Assembly (NCBI RefSeq): GCF_001425265.1
Contig: NZ_LMEC01000021.1
Coordinates: forward strand, 310,001-374,000
Reading direction: 5' to 3'
From: Massilia sp. Root418
Lineage (GTDB): Bacteria > Pseudomonadota > Gammaproteobacteria > Burkholderiales > Burkholderiaceae_D
Length of the DNA: 64,000 nucleotides
Part shown: in pieces, positions 1 through 9,134 of the stretch
Layout: each line of letters opens with the position of its first letter
How positions within the stretch are numbered: position 1 is the stretch's first letter
The notes under the pieces: model-generated
Databases searched by the model: none
What the model saw: the letters and a program-made list of their open reading frames with translations, nothing else
Told to the model about the DNA's origin: nothing
Program-made: the position numbers and the translations under genes

Positions 1-2
1 GC

Positions 3-1385
3 TACGCGGCCGCGTTCGCCGCCACCGGCCTGGTGCCGGGGCCTGCGGCGCAAACCCGCATCAGCGGCGTCGTGCTCGACAACAGCAACCAGCCGCTGCC
101 GGGCGTGACCATCCGGCTGCTGCAGATCACGCAGGGCAACCGCAGCAACATCCCGCAGGAGATGGCCACGGCGGTGCAGACCGATGCGCAAGGCCAGTTC
201 CTGATGCAGCCGGTGCCGGTCGGCGTGTTCAAGCTGATGACGGACGGCGGCACGGCGCAGCGCGCCGGTACCTGGCCGACCCTGGACTTCGACATGATCA
301 CGGTGTCCGGCCGCAACAACACCCTGGGCATGCCGATCTTCCTGCCGGAAATCAATCCGGCCAACCGCATCTGCGTCAACGAGACCACCGGCGGCACGCT
401 GACCCTGGCCGAGGTGCCCGGCTTCGCGCTGACCATCGCGCCCGGCTCGGCCACTTTCCCGGGCGGCGCGCGCAGCGGCTGCGTGTCGGTCACCCCGGTC
501 AATATGGACAAGGTGCCGATGTCGCCCGGCTTCGGCCAGCAGCCGCGCTTCGTGGTTACCATCCAGCCGGCCGGCACCCACTTCAGCCCGGCCGCCCGCA
601 TGACCATTCCCAACGTGGACGGCCTGGCGCCGCGCGCCGTCACCGAGATGTATTCCTACGACCACGACCTGGCCAGCTTCGTCGCCATCGGCAGCGCCAC
701 CGTGAGCGAGGACGGCGCCACCATCACCTCCGACCCCGGTTCCGGCGTCATCAAGGCCGGCTGGCACTGCGGCGGCGACCCCAATACCACCGGCTCGGCC
801 GGCACCTGCCCCACCTGCAAGCGCTGCGAAGGCACCAGCTGCGTGCCGGTGGCGGACAGCCCGCCCATCGCGCCGGCCGCCGCGTCGCCGGTCCCGCCCG
901 CCGTGCAGGACGCCGGCGACGCGGTGGCGCTGAACGAATTCGGCGCCAACACCGGCTTCGGCTATACGCCGTCGCTGACCTGCAGCGCGATGTGCGTGGC
1001 CGGCGGCGAGAAGGCGGGCATGAGCGGCGACATCACGCCGGCCGCCGCCTGGAGCGTCAAGATCCATACGCGGGCCCAGCTGCCCGGCTGCGCGGCCGCC
1101 ACGCGCACGGCCGCCAATATTGCGCGCACCACGACCCATGAGCTGAAACACGCGAGCCTGCTCATGTCCGTCATCAATAACGCGAAAAGCGTGGTCGGCA
1201 CCGTGTATGGTTCCATGCAGGCCTGCACGCAGGCCAAGACCGCCGCGATCAGCCAGCTGCAGGCGGCCTGGAGCGCCATGGTGGCGCGGCAGGTGGCGCA
1301 CACCGATTTTGCCGGCGAGATGCGCTACGGCTTTGCTTGCCAGGGCGGGGTGACAGTCGAGGTCCCAAGTGGTACAACATACTGA
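3..1385 (+). CDS. Secreted multi-domain protein, 5' truncated by window edge
   Basis: The reading frame is open to the left edge, so the true N-terminus lies outside the window; the GTG at 33 is only an internal codon. The first visible segment (about positions 63-260) resembles a carboxypeptidase-regulatory-like beta fold (GVVLDNSNQPLPGVTI). A Cys-rich stretch follows (CPTCKRCEGTSC, about 805-845). Near the C-terminus is HELKH (1137-1151), which fits the HExxH zinc-peptidase signature, in a region with several cysteines, as in DUF922-type predicted proteases. The peptidase reading is inference from one short motif. The next gene on the same strand starts 18 bp downstream, so the two are probably co-transcribed. 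Its exact role is unknown. Confidence 0.7.
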   Translation, partial: YAAAFAATGLVPGPAAQTRISGVVLDNSNQPLPGVTIRLLQITQGNRSNIPQEMATAVQTDAQGQFLMQPVPVGVFKLMTDGGTAQRAGTWPTLDFDMITVSGRNNTLGMPIFLPEINPANRICVNETTGGTLTLAEVPGFALTIAPGSATFPGGARSGCVSVTPVNMDKVPMSPGFGQQPRFVVTIQPAGTHFSPAARMTIPNVDGLAPRAVTEMYSYDHDLASFVAIGSATVSEDGATITSDPGSGVIKAGWHCGGDPNTTGSAGTCPTCKRCEGTSCVPVADSPPIAPAAASPVPPAVQDAGDAVALNEFGANTGFGYTPSLTCSAMCVAGGEKAGMSGDITPAAAWSVKIHTRAQLPGCAAATRTAANIARTTTHELKHASLLMSVINNAKSVVGTVYGSMQACTQAKTAAISQLQAAWSAMVARQVAHTDFAGEMRYGFACQGGVTVEVPSGTTY

Positions 1386-1403
1386 TTGTGGTGGGAGAAC
1401 CGT

Positions 1404-2084
1404 ATGAAGCAATTTGTCAGAGCACTGCTGATGCTGGCTGTGTGGAGCGCCAGCGTGCCGGTCATGGCGGAAGAGGTGTGGTATCCGGGTGGCAAGCGGC
1501 TGATTCTGCCGCTCGCGGACAAGATTCAGCGCAGCATGAGCGGCGCGGCCTTCGTCGCTGAAGGCATGTTCGTGGAGCTGCAGCCGGAGCGGCCCCTGGA
1601 GGTGCTGGACGAGCGCCGCGGCCTGCGCGAAGTGGGCTTCCAGGTCACGCGCCGGCTGGACCAGGGCAAGGCCTTGGCCGGCCCCCTGGTCACCTTGAAG
1701 CTGGTGGCCTACCGGCCGCTCGCGGGTGCAGCCAACGCACCGGCCGACAGCGCGGCGCTGGCCATGAGCCGCGAGGTGGAACGCGCCGCCGGCGGCAACC
1801 TGGTCGTGTACAAGCAATACCTGGACGCGATGAACGGCGCCACCGCCGCGCTGCTGTCCGCGCGTGGCTACATGAAGGACTTCTTCGTGCTGCCGGTGGC
1901 GGTGGGCGGGCTGGACGCGCCCTACCGGGTGGCCGACGTCGTGGTTCAGTTCGGCAAAAAATACGTCATCTTTGTCATGCGCGATATTGCCGGCGCCGCT
2001 GCGGCGCCGCTGTATCCGTCGGACGTGGACATCTACAACGCGGATGAGCCCGCAGTGCTGGCGACAGTACGCCCCGGCGGCTAG
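1404..2084 (+). CDS. Putative periplasmic protein of unknown function
   Basis: A 226-residue protein with a clear Sec signal peptide (basic MKQFVR, hydrophobic LLMLAVWS, cleavage after VMA). I chose the ATG at 1404, preceded by GGGAGA, over the in-frame ATT/GTG-type starts at 1386. I recognise no family. The mature part alternates hydrophobic and charged segments (for example VVVQFGKKYVIFVMRD near the C-terminus) and has no cysteines in the mature region that I can see. It sits between two large secreted proteins on the same strand, so it probably acts with them outside the cytoplasm. Confidence 0.75.
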   Translation: MKQFVRALLMLAVWSASVPVMAEEVWYPGGKRLILPLADKIQRSMSGAAFVAEGMFVELQPERPLEVLDERRGLREVGFQVTRRLDQGKALAGPLVTLKLVAYRPLAGAANAPADSAALAMSREVERAAGGNLVVYKQYLDAMNGATAALLSARGYMKDFFVLPVAVGGLDAPYRVADVVVQFGKKYVIFVMRDIAGAAAAPLYPSDVDIYNADEPAVLATVRPGG

Positions 2085-2146
2085 GCTTCGCTGCCGACGC
2101 GCCAGGCCTAAGCCCTACCCCTGCAGCCGACCAGACTTCGGAGCTT

Positions 2147-5100
2147 ATGATGCGAGTGAGCCATAGAGTGCCCCATATCGTGCCAGCGCTGCTGGCTTGC
2201 CTGTCCCTCGCCCTGGCGGTGCCGGCGCGCGCGCAGCTCAACGAGAACTGCACGGTCAGCGTGCTCAACCGCAATGTGCAGGCCAAGGCGGACGGCAGCT
2301 GGGTGCTGCCCAACCTGCCTGCCAACTTCGGCACGGTGCGCGCACGCGCCACCTGCGTGCAGGGCGGCGCCACCACCTACGGCGAATCGGCCGCGTTCAC
2401 CATTCCCGCCAACGGCTCGGTGACCTTGCCGGCCATCACCCTGGGGCCGACCACGCCGATTCCCACCCAGCTGCGCGTGAGCACGCCCACCGCGCTGCTG
2501 GCCAGCGCCGGCGCCACCGCCCAGCTGCAGGCGCAAGCCAGCTATCCCGGCGGCACCCAGGCCGACGTCACCGCCAGCGGCACCAGCTACACCATCAGCA
2601 ACCCGGCCATTGCCACCGTGAGCGCGGGCGGCCTGGTGACGGCCGTGCGCAGCGGCACGGTGGTGGTGCAGGCCACCAACGAGGGTACCCAGGGCATCGT
2701 GCAGCTGCGGGTGGCGCTGGCCGGCGCCGACAGCGACGGCGACGGCATCCCGGACGACGAGGAACTGCGCCTCGGCATGAACCCGCACAACGCGGCGGAC
2801 GCCCAGCTGGACCTGGACCACGACGGCCTGAGCGCGCTGGAGGAATACCGCGCCGGCACCAATCCGCGCCTGGCCGACAGCGACGGCGACGGCTTGAGCG
2901 ACGGCGCCGAGGCCAAGTGCGCCGGCGGCTATTGCACCAACCCGCTGCTGGCCGACACCGACGGCGACGGTGTGCGCGACGGCCTGGAAATCCAGACCGG
3001 CAGCGATCCCACCAGCGCGGCCAGCGTCAATTTCGGCGCGGCCCTGGCCAGCGTGCGCGTGGCGCCCGGCAATTTCACCCTGGTCGTCAACTCGCTCACC
3101 GGCAGCGCCAGCGTGCAGCTGACCGTGACCGGCACGCTGATCGACGGCAGCGAACTGAACCTTACCAGCAGCGCGCGCCAGACCCAGTACGCCAGCAGCA
3201 ACGTGGCGGTGTGCAATTTCGGCGCGCCGGACGGGCGCGTCTACGCCAGCACGGCCGGCAGCTGCCAGATCACCGTCAGCAACAATGGCCACAGCGCCAC
3301 CGTGCAGGGCACGGTGCAGGACTTCGCGCCCGGCGCGCTGTCCTTCGTGGCGCTGCCCGGCTACGCCAACGGCGTGGCCGTGAGCGGCGAGTTCGCCTTC
3401 GTCGCTGCCGGCGCGGCCGGCCTGCAGGTGGTGCGCCTGAGCAGCGACCGGCGCACCCCGTCGGTGCTGGCCGCGCTGGCGCTGGGCGGCAACGCCAACG
3501 ACATCGCCCTGGCCGGCAACCTGGCCTACCTGGCCACCAGCGCCGGCCTGAAAGTGGTGGACGTCACCACGCCGGCCGCGCCGCGCCTGCTGGGCACCTT
3601 CGGCGCCGTGGGCAACGCCATGGGCGTGAAGGTGCGCGGCACCACCGCCTACGTGGCGGCGGGCAGCGGCCTGACCATCGTCAGCGTGGCCAATCCGGGC
3701 GCCATGATCCAGGCAGGCGCCATCAGCCTGGGCGGCACGGCCTGGAACCTGGACCTGGACACCACGCGCAACCTGGCTGCCGTTGCCATGGGCAGCGCCG
3801 GGCTCAAGCTGGTTGACGTGAGCAATCTGTCGGCGCCGCTGCTGCGCGGCAGCGCCGCCACCGGCGACGCGCGCGGCGTGGCGCTGCGCGGCAACAGCGC
3901 CATCGTGGCCGACTACGCCAGCAGCATGACGTCGGTCGACATTGCCAACCCGGCGGCGCCCGCGGTGCTCTCGCGCACCGAGCAGTCGCTCGGCGGACTG
4001 CTCAACAACGTCATCCTGTCCGGCAATTTCGCGCTGGGCGCCGATGTGCTGTTCGTCAATGGCGTACCGATCGTGGACATCAGCAACCCGGCCGCGCTGC
4101 AGCCGCGCGCCGTGCTCAACTTCAGCGAGCGCGACGACAACGGCATGGGCATCGCCGCTGACGACAGCTACATCTATCTGGCGGCCGAGCGCAGCGGCCT
4201 GGTGCGCGGCGGCAGCAGCGGTGACAGCCGCCTCTACATCGGCCAGTACCAGCCGCGCATCGACCTGGCCGGGGTGCCGCCCAGCGCCGCCATCACCCAG
4301 CCGGCAAGCGGCGCCCAGGTGTACGAGGGCGCGGCGCTGACCGTGGTGGTGGACGCGCAGGACGACATCACGGTGTCGTCGGTGCAGTTCACCGTCAACG
4401 GCGTGCCGGCCTTTACCAGCACCGGAGCGCCCTACCAGTACACCTTTACCGTGCCCGCCGGCGTCAGCAGCCTGACCGTGGGCGCCGTGGCGCGCGACCT
4501 GGGCGGCAACGAGGGGACCGCTGCGCCGGTGACGGTGGCGGTGGCGCCCGATCCGCTGACCGAGGCGCGCGGCATGGTGGTGGACGCGGAAGGCCAGCCG
4601 CTGGCCGGCGCGGTGGTGACCGCGCCCGGCGGCCGCAGCGCCGTCACCGGCGCCGACGGGCGCTTCCAGATCACCGGCGTGCCCACGGTGCTGGGCAACC
4701 TAGTGCTGCAGGCGGCCTACACGCCGCCCGGCGGGTTGGCCCGCCACGGCGCGTCGGCCGCGGTGGCGCCGGTGCTGGGCGGGGTGACCGAGGCCGGCCG
4801 CATCACCGTGATCGACGTGCGCTTCGAAACCGAGTACGGCACCTTGTGGACCACCTGCGACGACTGCGCCACCGAACGCACCTTGCCGTTCAGCTTCCCG
4901 TTCTACGGCCAGCAGCACAGTACGGTCCACGTCGGCAGCAACGGCTACGTCACGTTCGATTCCGGCGACAGCACCTATACCGAGAACGTGCCGGCGTTCA
5001 GCAACCGCAAGCGCATCGCCGCCTTCTTCGACGACCTGATCGGCGGAGGCGGCGTGCTGATCAACGACCAGTTGCCGGACCGTTTCATCGTCACCTACGA

Positions 5101-5791
5101 CCGCACCCGCCACTTCAGCGAGGGCGGCAGCAACACGCTGCAGATCCAGCTGTTCCGCGACGGCCGCATCGTGTTTGCCTTCCAGGGCGTGACGGCGCTG
5201 GGTACCGGCAGCATCACCGGCATCACGCCGGGACCGAACGCGCCCTTCCAGCAGGTGGACTTCAGCGCCGCGCCGGCCTTCGACGTGGCGCCGGGCAATG
5301 CCGTGTACGAGTACTTCACCTCGGCCAGCCCGTTCGACCTGGACCGAAGCTTCGTGGTGCTCACGCCCAACCAGGCCGGCGGCTACAGCGTGCGCACGGT
5401 GCTGCCGCCGCCGGCCGCGCCGGCCGCCACGCTGACCGGCACGGCCGCCGCCGCGCCCGCGCCCGCTGCCGGACCGGCGCAGCTGCGGGCGGCAGCCGCG
5501 CCTGCGCGGCGCAGCGCGGGCGCCGCGCAAGGCCTGGCCCAGGCGCTGGCCAACGCGGAAATCCGGGTCACCTCGTCCGGTAACCCGCACTACCTCGGCA
5601 TGACCAATGCCGATGCCCAGGGGCGCTTCAGCCTGGCCGGCGTGCCGCCGGGCGGCATCAACGTGACGGCATGGCGCGACGGCGTGCTGGTGGGGCGCGG
5701 CAGCGCCATCTCCAGCGGCGCGGCAGCCGACCTGCTGCGCATCGAGCTGGCGTCGCCCGAAGCGCGGCCGAAAGGCGGAGGCAGCAAATGA
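2147..5791 (+). CDS. Large secreted protein with BIG2, TSP3, LVIVD and nidogen-like modules
   Basis: 1214 residues with a Sec signal peptide (cleavage after ARA, near residue 29). Start is the first of two adjacent ATGs, after CGGAG. Visible modules in order: a BIG2-like Ig domain (about 105-190); calcium-binding thrombospondin type 3 repeats (DSDGDGIPDDEE, DSDGDGLSDGAE, DTDGDGVRDGLE, about 195-290); LVIVD beta-propeller-like repeats (about 400-700); a bacterial Ig domain (about 705-800); a carboxypeptidase-regulatory domain (about 805-870); a nidogen-like domain (FSFPFYGQQHSTVHVGSNGY, about 895-1060); an Ala/Pro linker; and a final carboxypeptidase-regulatory domain. This suggests a calcium-stabilised surface or extracellular protein. 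Its stop codon overlaps the start of the di-heme cytochrome gene by 4 bp, which points to coupled translation. Confidence 0.85.
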   Translation: MMRVSHRVPHIVPALLACLSLALAVPARAQLNENCTVSVLNRNVQAKADGSWVLPNLPANFGTVRARATCVQGGATTYGESAAFTIPANGSVTLPAITLGPTTPIPTQLRVSTPTALLASAGATAQLQAQASYPGGTQADVTASGTSYTISNPAIATVSAGGLVTAVRSGTVVVQATNEGTQGIVQLRVALAGADSDGDGIPDDEELRLGMNPHNAADAQLDLDHDGLSALEEYRAGTNPRLADSDGDGLSDGAEAKCAGGYCTNPLLADTDGDGVRDGLEIQTGSDPTSAASVNFGAALASVRVAPGNFTLVVNSLTGSASVQLTVTGTLIDGSELNLTSSARQTQYASSNVAVCNFGAPDGRVYASTAGSCQITVSNNGHSATVQGTVQDFAPGALSFVALPGYANGVAVSGEFAFVAAGAAGLQVVRLSSDRRTPSVLAALALGGNANDIALAGNLAYLATSAGLKVVDVTTPAAPRLLGTFGAVGNAMGVKVRGTTAYVAAGSGLTIVSVANPGAMIQAGAISLGGTAWNLDLDTTRNLAAVAMGSAGLKLVDVSNLSAPLLRGSAATGDARGVALRGNSAIVADYASSMTSVDIANPAAPAVLSRTEQSLGGLLNNVILSGNFALGADVLFVNGVPIVDISNPAALQPRAVLNFSERDDNGMGIAADDSYIYLAAERSGLVRGGSSGDSRLYIGQYQPRIDLAGVPPSAAITQPASGAQVYEGAALTVVVDAQDDITVSSVQFTVNGVPAFTSTGAPYQYTFTVPAGVSSLTVGAVARDLGGNEGTAAPVTVAVAPDPLTEARGMVVDAEGQPLAGAVVTAPGGRSAVTGADGRFQITGVPTVLGNLVLQAAYTPPGGLARHGASAAVAPVLGGVTEAGRITVIDVRFETEYGTLWTTCDDCATERTLPFSFPFYGQQHSTVHVGSNGYVTFDSGDSTYTENVPAFSNRKRIAAFFDDLIGGGGVLINDQLPDRFIVTYDRTRHFSEGGSNTLQIQLFRDGRIVFAFQGVTALGTGSITGITPGPNAPFQQVDFSAAPAFDVAPGNAVYEYFTSASPFDLDRSFVVLTPNQAGGYSVRTVLPPPAAPAATLTGTAAAAPAPAAGPAQLRAAAAPARRSAGAAQGLAQALANAEIRVTSSGNPHYLGMTNADAQGRFSLAGVPPGGINVTAWRDGVLVGRGSAISSGAAADLLRIELASPEARPKGGGSK

Positions 5792-7422
5792 AGCGGCTGA
5801 CATGGCAAGCCTGGCGCACCGGGCGCCCTGGACGGGTGCGGCGCCCGGCCGTGCTGCTGGCGGCGCTGTCCGTGCTGGCGGCCGGCGCAGCCGGCGGCAG
5901 CCTGCTGGTGGACGCGTCGCAGCGCCAGGGCGAGCTGGGGCTCGAGCTGGGCCTGCCTGCCCACATGCAGGACGACGAGGAATACACCGCCCCGCTGGAG
6001 CGGCTGCTGGAGCATGGCCGGCGCGTGTTTTCCGCCAACTGGACCACGGCCGAGGGCGGCGGCCGCCCGCTTACCAAAGGCAACGGGCGCGGCCTGTCGG
6101 ACGTGTCGGCGCCGCTGGTGGGCGCGCGTGCCTTCAACCGCATCTCCGGGCCGGACGCCAATTCCTGCATGGGCTGCCACAACCAGCCCTACGGCGTATC
6201 CGGCGGCAGCGGCGACTTCGTGGCCAATGTGTTCGTGCAGGGCCAGCGCTTCGACTTCGCCACCTTCGAGCGCGCCGACCTGGTGCCCACGCGCGGCGCG
6301 CTCGATGAGCGCGGCATGCCGGTCACGCTGGCCAGCATCGGCAACTCGCGCCACACGCCGGGCATGTTCGGCGCCGGCTACATCGAGATGCTGGCGCGCG
6401 AAATCACCACCGAGCTGCAGCGCATCCGCGACAAGATGCAGCGCGGCGAAACCCGCGTGCTGCTGGCCAAGGGCATCGATTTCGGCCGCCTCACGCGGCG
6501 CGCCGACGGCCTGTGGGACGTGAGCCAGGTGACCGGCTTGCCGCGCCTGAGCCTGATCACCGCCACGCCGCTGGACCCGCCCACGCTGGTGGTGCGGCCG
6601 TGGCACCAGGCCGGCAATTCGGTGTCGCTGCGCGACTTCACCAATACGTCCTTCAACCACCACCACGGCATCCAGTCCACCGAGCGCTTCGGCGCCGGCA
6701 CCGACCAGGACGGCGACGGCTACAGCAATGAACTCACGCGCGCCGACGTGACGGCGGCCTCGCTGTACCAGGCGGTGATGGCCGTGCCCGGCCAGGTGAT
6801 CCCGAATGATCCCAAGATCGCGCAGGCCATCGTGCACGGACAGCGCAAGTTCGAGGAATTCCGCTGCGCCGCCTGCCACGTGCCGGCGCTGCCGCTCAGC
6901 CGGGAAGGCTGGACCTATAGCGAGCCCGGTCCGTTCAATCCGGCCGGCAACCTGCGCAGCGGTGACGCCAAGACCGTCAGGGTCAACCTGAACGACCCGG
7001 CGCTGCCGCTGCCGCGCCTGGCGCCCGACCATCCGGCAGACCACGTGATGATGGTGCCGGCGTACACCGACCTCAAGCTGCACGACGTGTCCGATCCGTC
7101 CGAAGCCATGCCGGTGGAAGCGCTGGACATGAACTGGCCCGTGTGGGCGCCGAAGTTCCCGGCCGGGAACCGGCGCTTCCTGACGCGGCGGCTGTGGGGC
7201 ATTGCCAACTCCGGGCCGTATTTCCACCACGGCTTGTACAGCACCATGCGCGAGGCGGTGCTCGGCCACGCCGGGGAAGCGCTGGCCTCGCGCAAGGCCT
7301 ACCAGGCCGCCAGCAAGTATGACCAGGACGCGCTGATCGAGTTCCTGAAGTCGCTGCAGGTGCTGCCGCCGGGCACGCCCGCCCTGGTGGTGGACGAGAA
7401 CTTCAAGCCGAAGCAGCGCTAG
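5788..7422 (+). CDS. Di-heme cytochrome c, peroxidase/DHOR-like
   Basis: 544 residues. The ATG at 5788 overlaps the upstream TGA (ATGA). An N-terminal hydrophobic segment (VLLAALSVLAAGAAGG) should export it to the periplasm. Two heme c motifs are seen: CMGCH (Cys127-His131) and CAACH (Cys360-His364). The spacing and the EYTAPLERLLEHGRRVF lead-in fit the di-haem oxidoreductase (DHOR) or bacterial cytochrome c peroxidase-like superfamily. There is also a DQDGDGYSNE segment between the hemes that could bind calcium. Its electron donor and substrate cannot be told from sequence. Translational coupling to the LVIVD/nidogen-like protein is the strongest clue to function. Confidence 0.8.
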   Translation: MKRLTWQAWRTGRPGRVRRPAVLLAALSVLAAGAAGGSLLVDASQRQGELGLELGLPAHMQDDEEYTAPLERLLEHGRRVFSANWTTAEGGGRPLTKGNGRGLSDVSAPLVGARAFNRISGPDANSCMGCHNQPYGVSGGSGDFVANVFVQGQRFDFATFERADLVPTRGALDERGMPVTLASIGNSRHTPGMFGAGYIEMLAREITTELQRIRDKMQRGETRVLLAKGIDFGRLTRRADGLWDVSQVTGLPRLSLITATPLDPPTLVVRPWHQAGNSVSLRDFTNTSFNHHHGIQSTERFGAGTDQDGDGYSNELTRADVTAASLYQAVMAVPGQVIPNDPKIAQAIVHGQRKFEEFRCAACHVPALPLSREGWTYSEPGPFNPAGNLRSGDAKTVRVNLNDPALPLPRLAPDHPADHVMMVPAYTDLKLHDVSDPSEAMPVEALDMNWPVWAPKFPAGNRRFLTRRLWGIANSGPYFHHGLYSTMREAVLGHAGEALASRKAYQAASKYDQDALIEFLKSLQVLPPGTPALVVDENFKPKQR

Positions 7423-7441
7423 CGGCCTGCGCCGGCGGGCT

Positions 7442-8248
7442 TTATTTGCCCAGGAACAGCTGCTGGATGTCGCCGTAGGCCATGGCGCGCTGCGCCAGCG
7501 GGCCCGCGCTGCCGCTGGCCAGGAAGCCCTGCGCCATCTCGCGCGCGGCACCCCACAGCGCCTGCGCGATGCCGGAACCGGCGCTGAAGCGGCGCACGCC
7601 CAGCTTGTCCAGTTCGGCTGCCGCCGGTATGCCCGGCCAGTCCATCACGTTCAGCGGCAGGCCGGCCCCGGCCGCGACCTCGCGGATCTCGTCCGGCAGG
7701 CAGATGCCCGGCACGAACAGGCCGTCCGCGCCGGCCGAGCGGTAGATCTCGGCGCGTGCCAGCACTTCCCGCACGTGCTGGCCGGCAGGCGCCAGGCCGC
7801 GCAGGTAGACGTCGGTGCGCACGTTGACGAAGATGTCGCCGCCGGCCTTGGCCACCGCGTCCTTGACGGCTTCCACCTTGCGCGCCAGCAGCGCGGGCGC
7901 GTCGCCGCCGTCCTCGATGTTGATGCCTGCCACGCCGCTGTCGACCAGCAGCATGATGTAGGCCGCTACGGTGGCGGGCTTGTCCGAATAGCCGTTCTCC
8001 ATGTCCACCGTGAGCGGCACGCTAAGGACGCGCACGATGTTCTGCGCGGCCGCGATGGCGGCGCTGGCCGGCATGTTGTGGCCGTCCGCATAGCCCAGCG
8101 ACCAGGCCAGGCCGGCGCTGGTGGTGGCCACGGCGGGCGCACCCAGGCTTTCGATCAGGCGGGCGCTGCCGGCGTCCCAGGCGTTGGCCAGGCGCAGCAG
8201 CTCGGGGCCCTGGTGCAGTTGGCGGAAGGCGGTTGCGGATCGGGTCAT
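7442..8248 (-). CDS. Isocitrate lyase/PEP mutase superfamily protein
   Basis: 268 residues of the PEP mutase/isocitrate lyase superfamily (TIM barrel, Mg-dependent C-C or P-C bond chemistry on 2-oxo acids). Characteristic stretches are RLANAWDAGSARL near the N-terminus, the metal-site motif DMENGYSD in the middle, and GINIEDGG and VNVRTDVYLRG after it. The usual isocitrate lyase KKCGH active-site loop is not visible, so it belongs to the uncharacterised PEP-mutase-like subgroup and its substrate is unknown. It lies 53 bp downstream of the DeoR-family regulator on the same strand and could be in its operon, though the gap is long enough for its own promoter. Confidence 0.85.
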   Translation of the reverse strand: MTRSATAFRQLHQGPELLRLANAWDAGSARLIESLGAPAVATTSAGLAWSLGYADGHNMPASAAIAAAQNIVRVLSVPLTVDMENGYSDKPATVAAYIMLLVDSGVAGINIEDGGDAPALLARKVEAVKDAVAKAGGDIFVNVRTDVYLRGLAPAGQHVREVLARAEIYRSAGADGLFVPGICLPDEIREVAAGAGLPLNVMDWPGIPAAAELDKLGVRRFSAGSGIAQALWGAAREMAQGFLASGSAGPLAQRAMAYGDIQQLFLGK

Positions 8249-8301
8249 GTCGGGCTCCGGGTGGGCAGTGGAAGGATGGCCTATTTTACATTGTTATCGA
8301 T

Positions 8302-9060
8302 TTAAGTTGCCAATGTGATAGCGATTCCCATGCTGCGGTAAGGGGCGAGCAGCGCCTCGTCCACGCCCGCGTTGACGATGATGTCGCTGACCTGGGCCAG
8401 CGGCACGGTGTGGAAGGGCGCTGCCGTGTCCAGCTTCTCCGGCGAAGCCAGCACCACGGTGCGCAGCGCGGCCGCGCTGATGGCGCGCTTGACGCAGCCT
8501 TCCTCGTAGTCGCCGGTGGTGACGCCCGCCTCCGGGTGCACGCTGCACACGCCCATGAAGAAAATGTCGGCCCGGATCTGGCCGATGGCTTCCATGGTGG
8601 CCGCGCCCACGCCCACGATGGAGTGCTTGAACAGGCGCCCGCCTATCATGATCACTTCCACCGTCGGATGCTCGGCCAGCTCCACGGCGATGCTGGGGCT
8701 GTGCGTGACCACTACTGCGCGCAGCTCGCGCGGCAGGTGGCGCGCCACCTGGAGCGCGGTGGTGCCGCCGTCGATGAACACCACTTGGCCAGGGCGCACC
8801 ATGGCGGCGGCGGCGCGGCCGATGGCGGGCTTGCAGTCGGCCGAAATCTGCTGGCGCTGGGCGAAGTTGCCCAGCGCGGGCGAGGCGGGCAGGGCGCCAC
8901 CGTGCACGCGCTCCAGCAAGCCCTCCTTTGCCAGCTCGCGCAGGTCGCGCCGGATGGTGTCCTCGGAAAGCCCCAGTTTGCCGCTCAGCGTCTTGGCCAC
9001 GATCTGGCCATCCTCGCGCAGGATCTTGAGCAGCAGCTCTTTGCGTTGGCGTGTCAGCAT
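8302..9060 (-). CDS. DeoR-family transcriptional regulator
   Basis: 252 residues. The N-terminus has a DeoR helix-turn-helix (QIVAKTLSGKLGLSEDTIRR, then DLRELAKEGLLERVHGGAL), followed by the DeoR sugar-phosphate sensor fold (FIDGGTTALQVARHLP, then DIFFMGVCSVHPEAGVT). Such regulators usually repress sugar or nucleoside genes and respond to phosphorylated sugars. Start ATG has AAGGAA upstream. The gene is divergent from the NudK-like Nudix hydrolase, and two identical 13-bp direct repeats lie in the shared 74-bp gap, one of them touching this start codon. Autoregulation is therefore likely. Confidence 0.9.
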   Translation of the reverse strand: MLTRQRKELLLKILREDGQIVAKTLSGKLGLSEDTIRRDLRELAKEGLLERVHGGALPASPALGNFAQRQQISADCKPAIGRAAAAMVRPGQVVFIDGGTTALQVARHLPRELRAVVVTHSPSIAVELAEHPTVEVIMIGGRLFKHSIVGVGAATMEAIGQIRADIFFMGVCSVHPEAGVTTGDYEEGCVKRAISAAALRTVVLASPEKLDTAAPFHTVPLAQVSDIIVNAGVDEALLAPYRSMGIAITLAT

Positions 9061-9091
9061 TGCACGAATTTCCTTGATATTGCACGAATTT
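9059..9091. promoter_or_regulatory. Pair of 13-bp direct repeats, putative DeoR-type operator
   Basis: ATTGCACGAATTT occurs at 9059-9071 and again, identically, at 9079-9091, a 20-bp period (about two helical turns). The first copy overlaps the deoR-family start codon and the second lies just upstream of a TACTAT box (9095-9100) that could be the -10 of the Nudix gene. Position between divergent genes supports an operator; which protein binds is inferred. Confidence 0.5.
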
Positions 9092-9134
9092 GCATACTAT
9101 CATGGAAACCCGATCACCAAGCAAGGAGAGCAGC

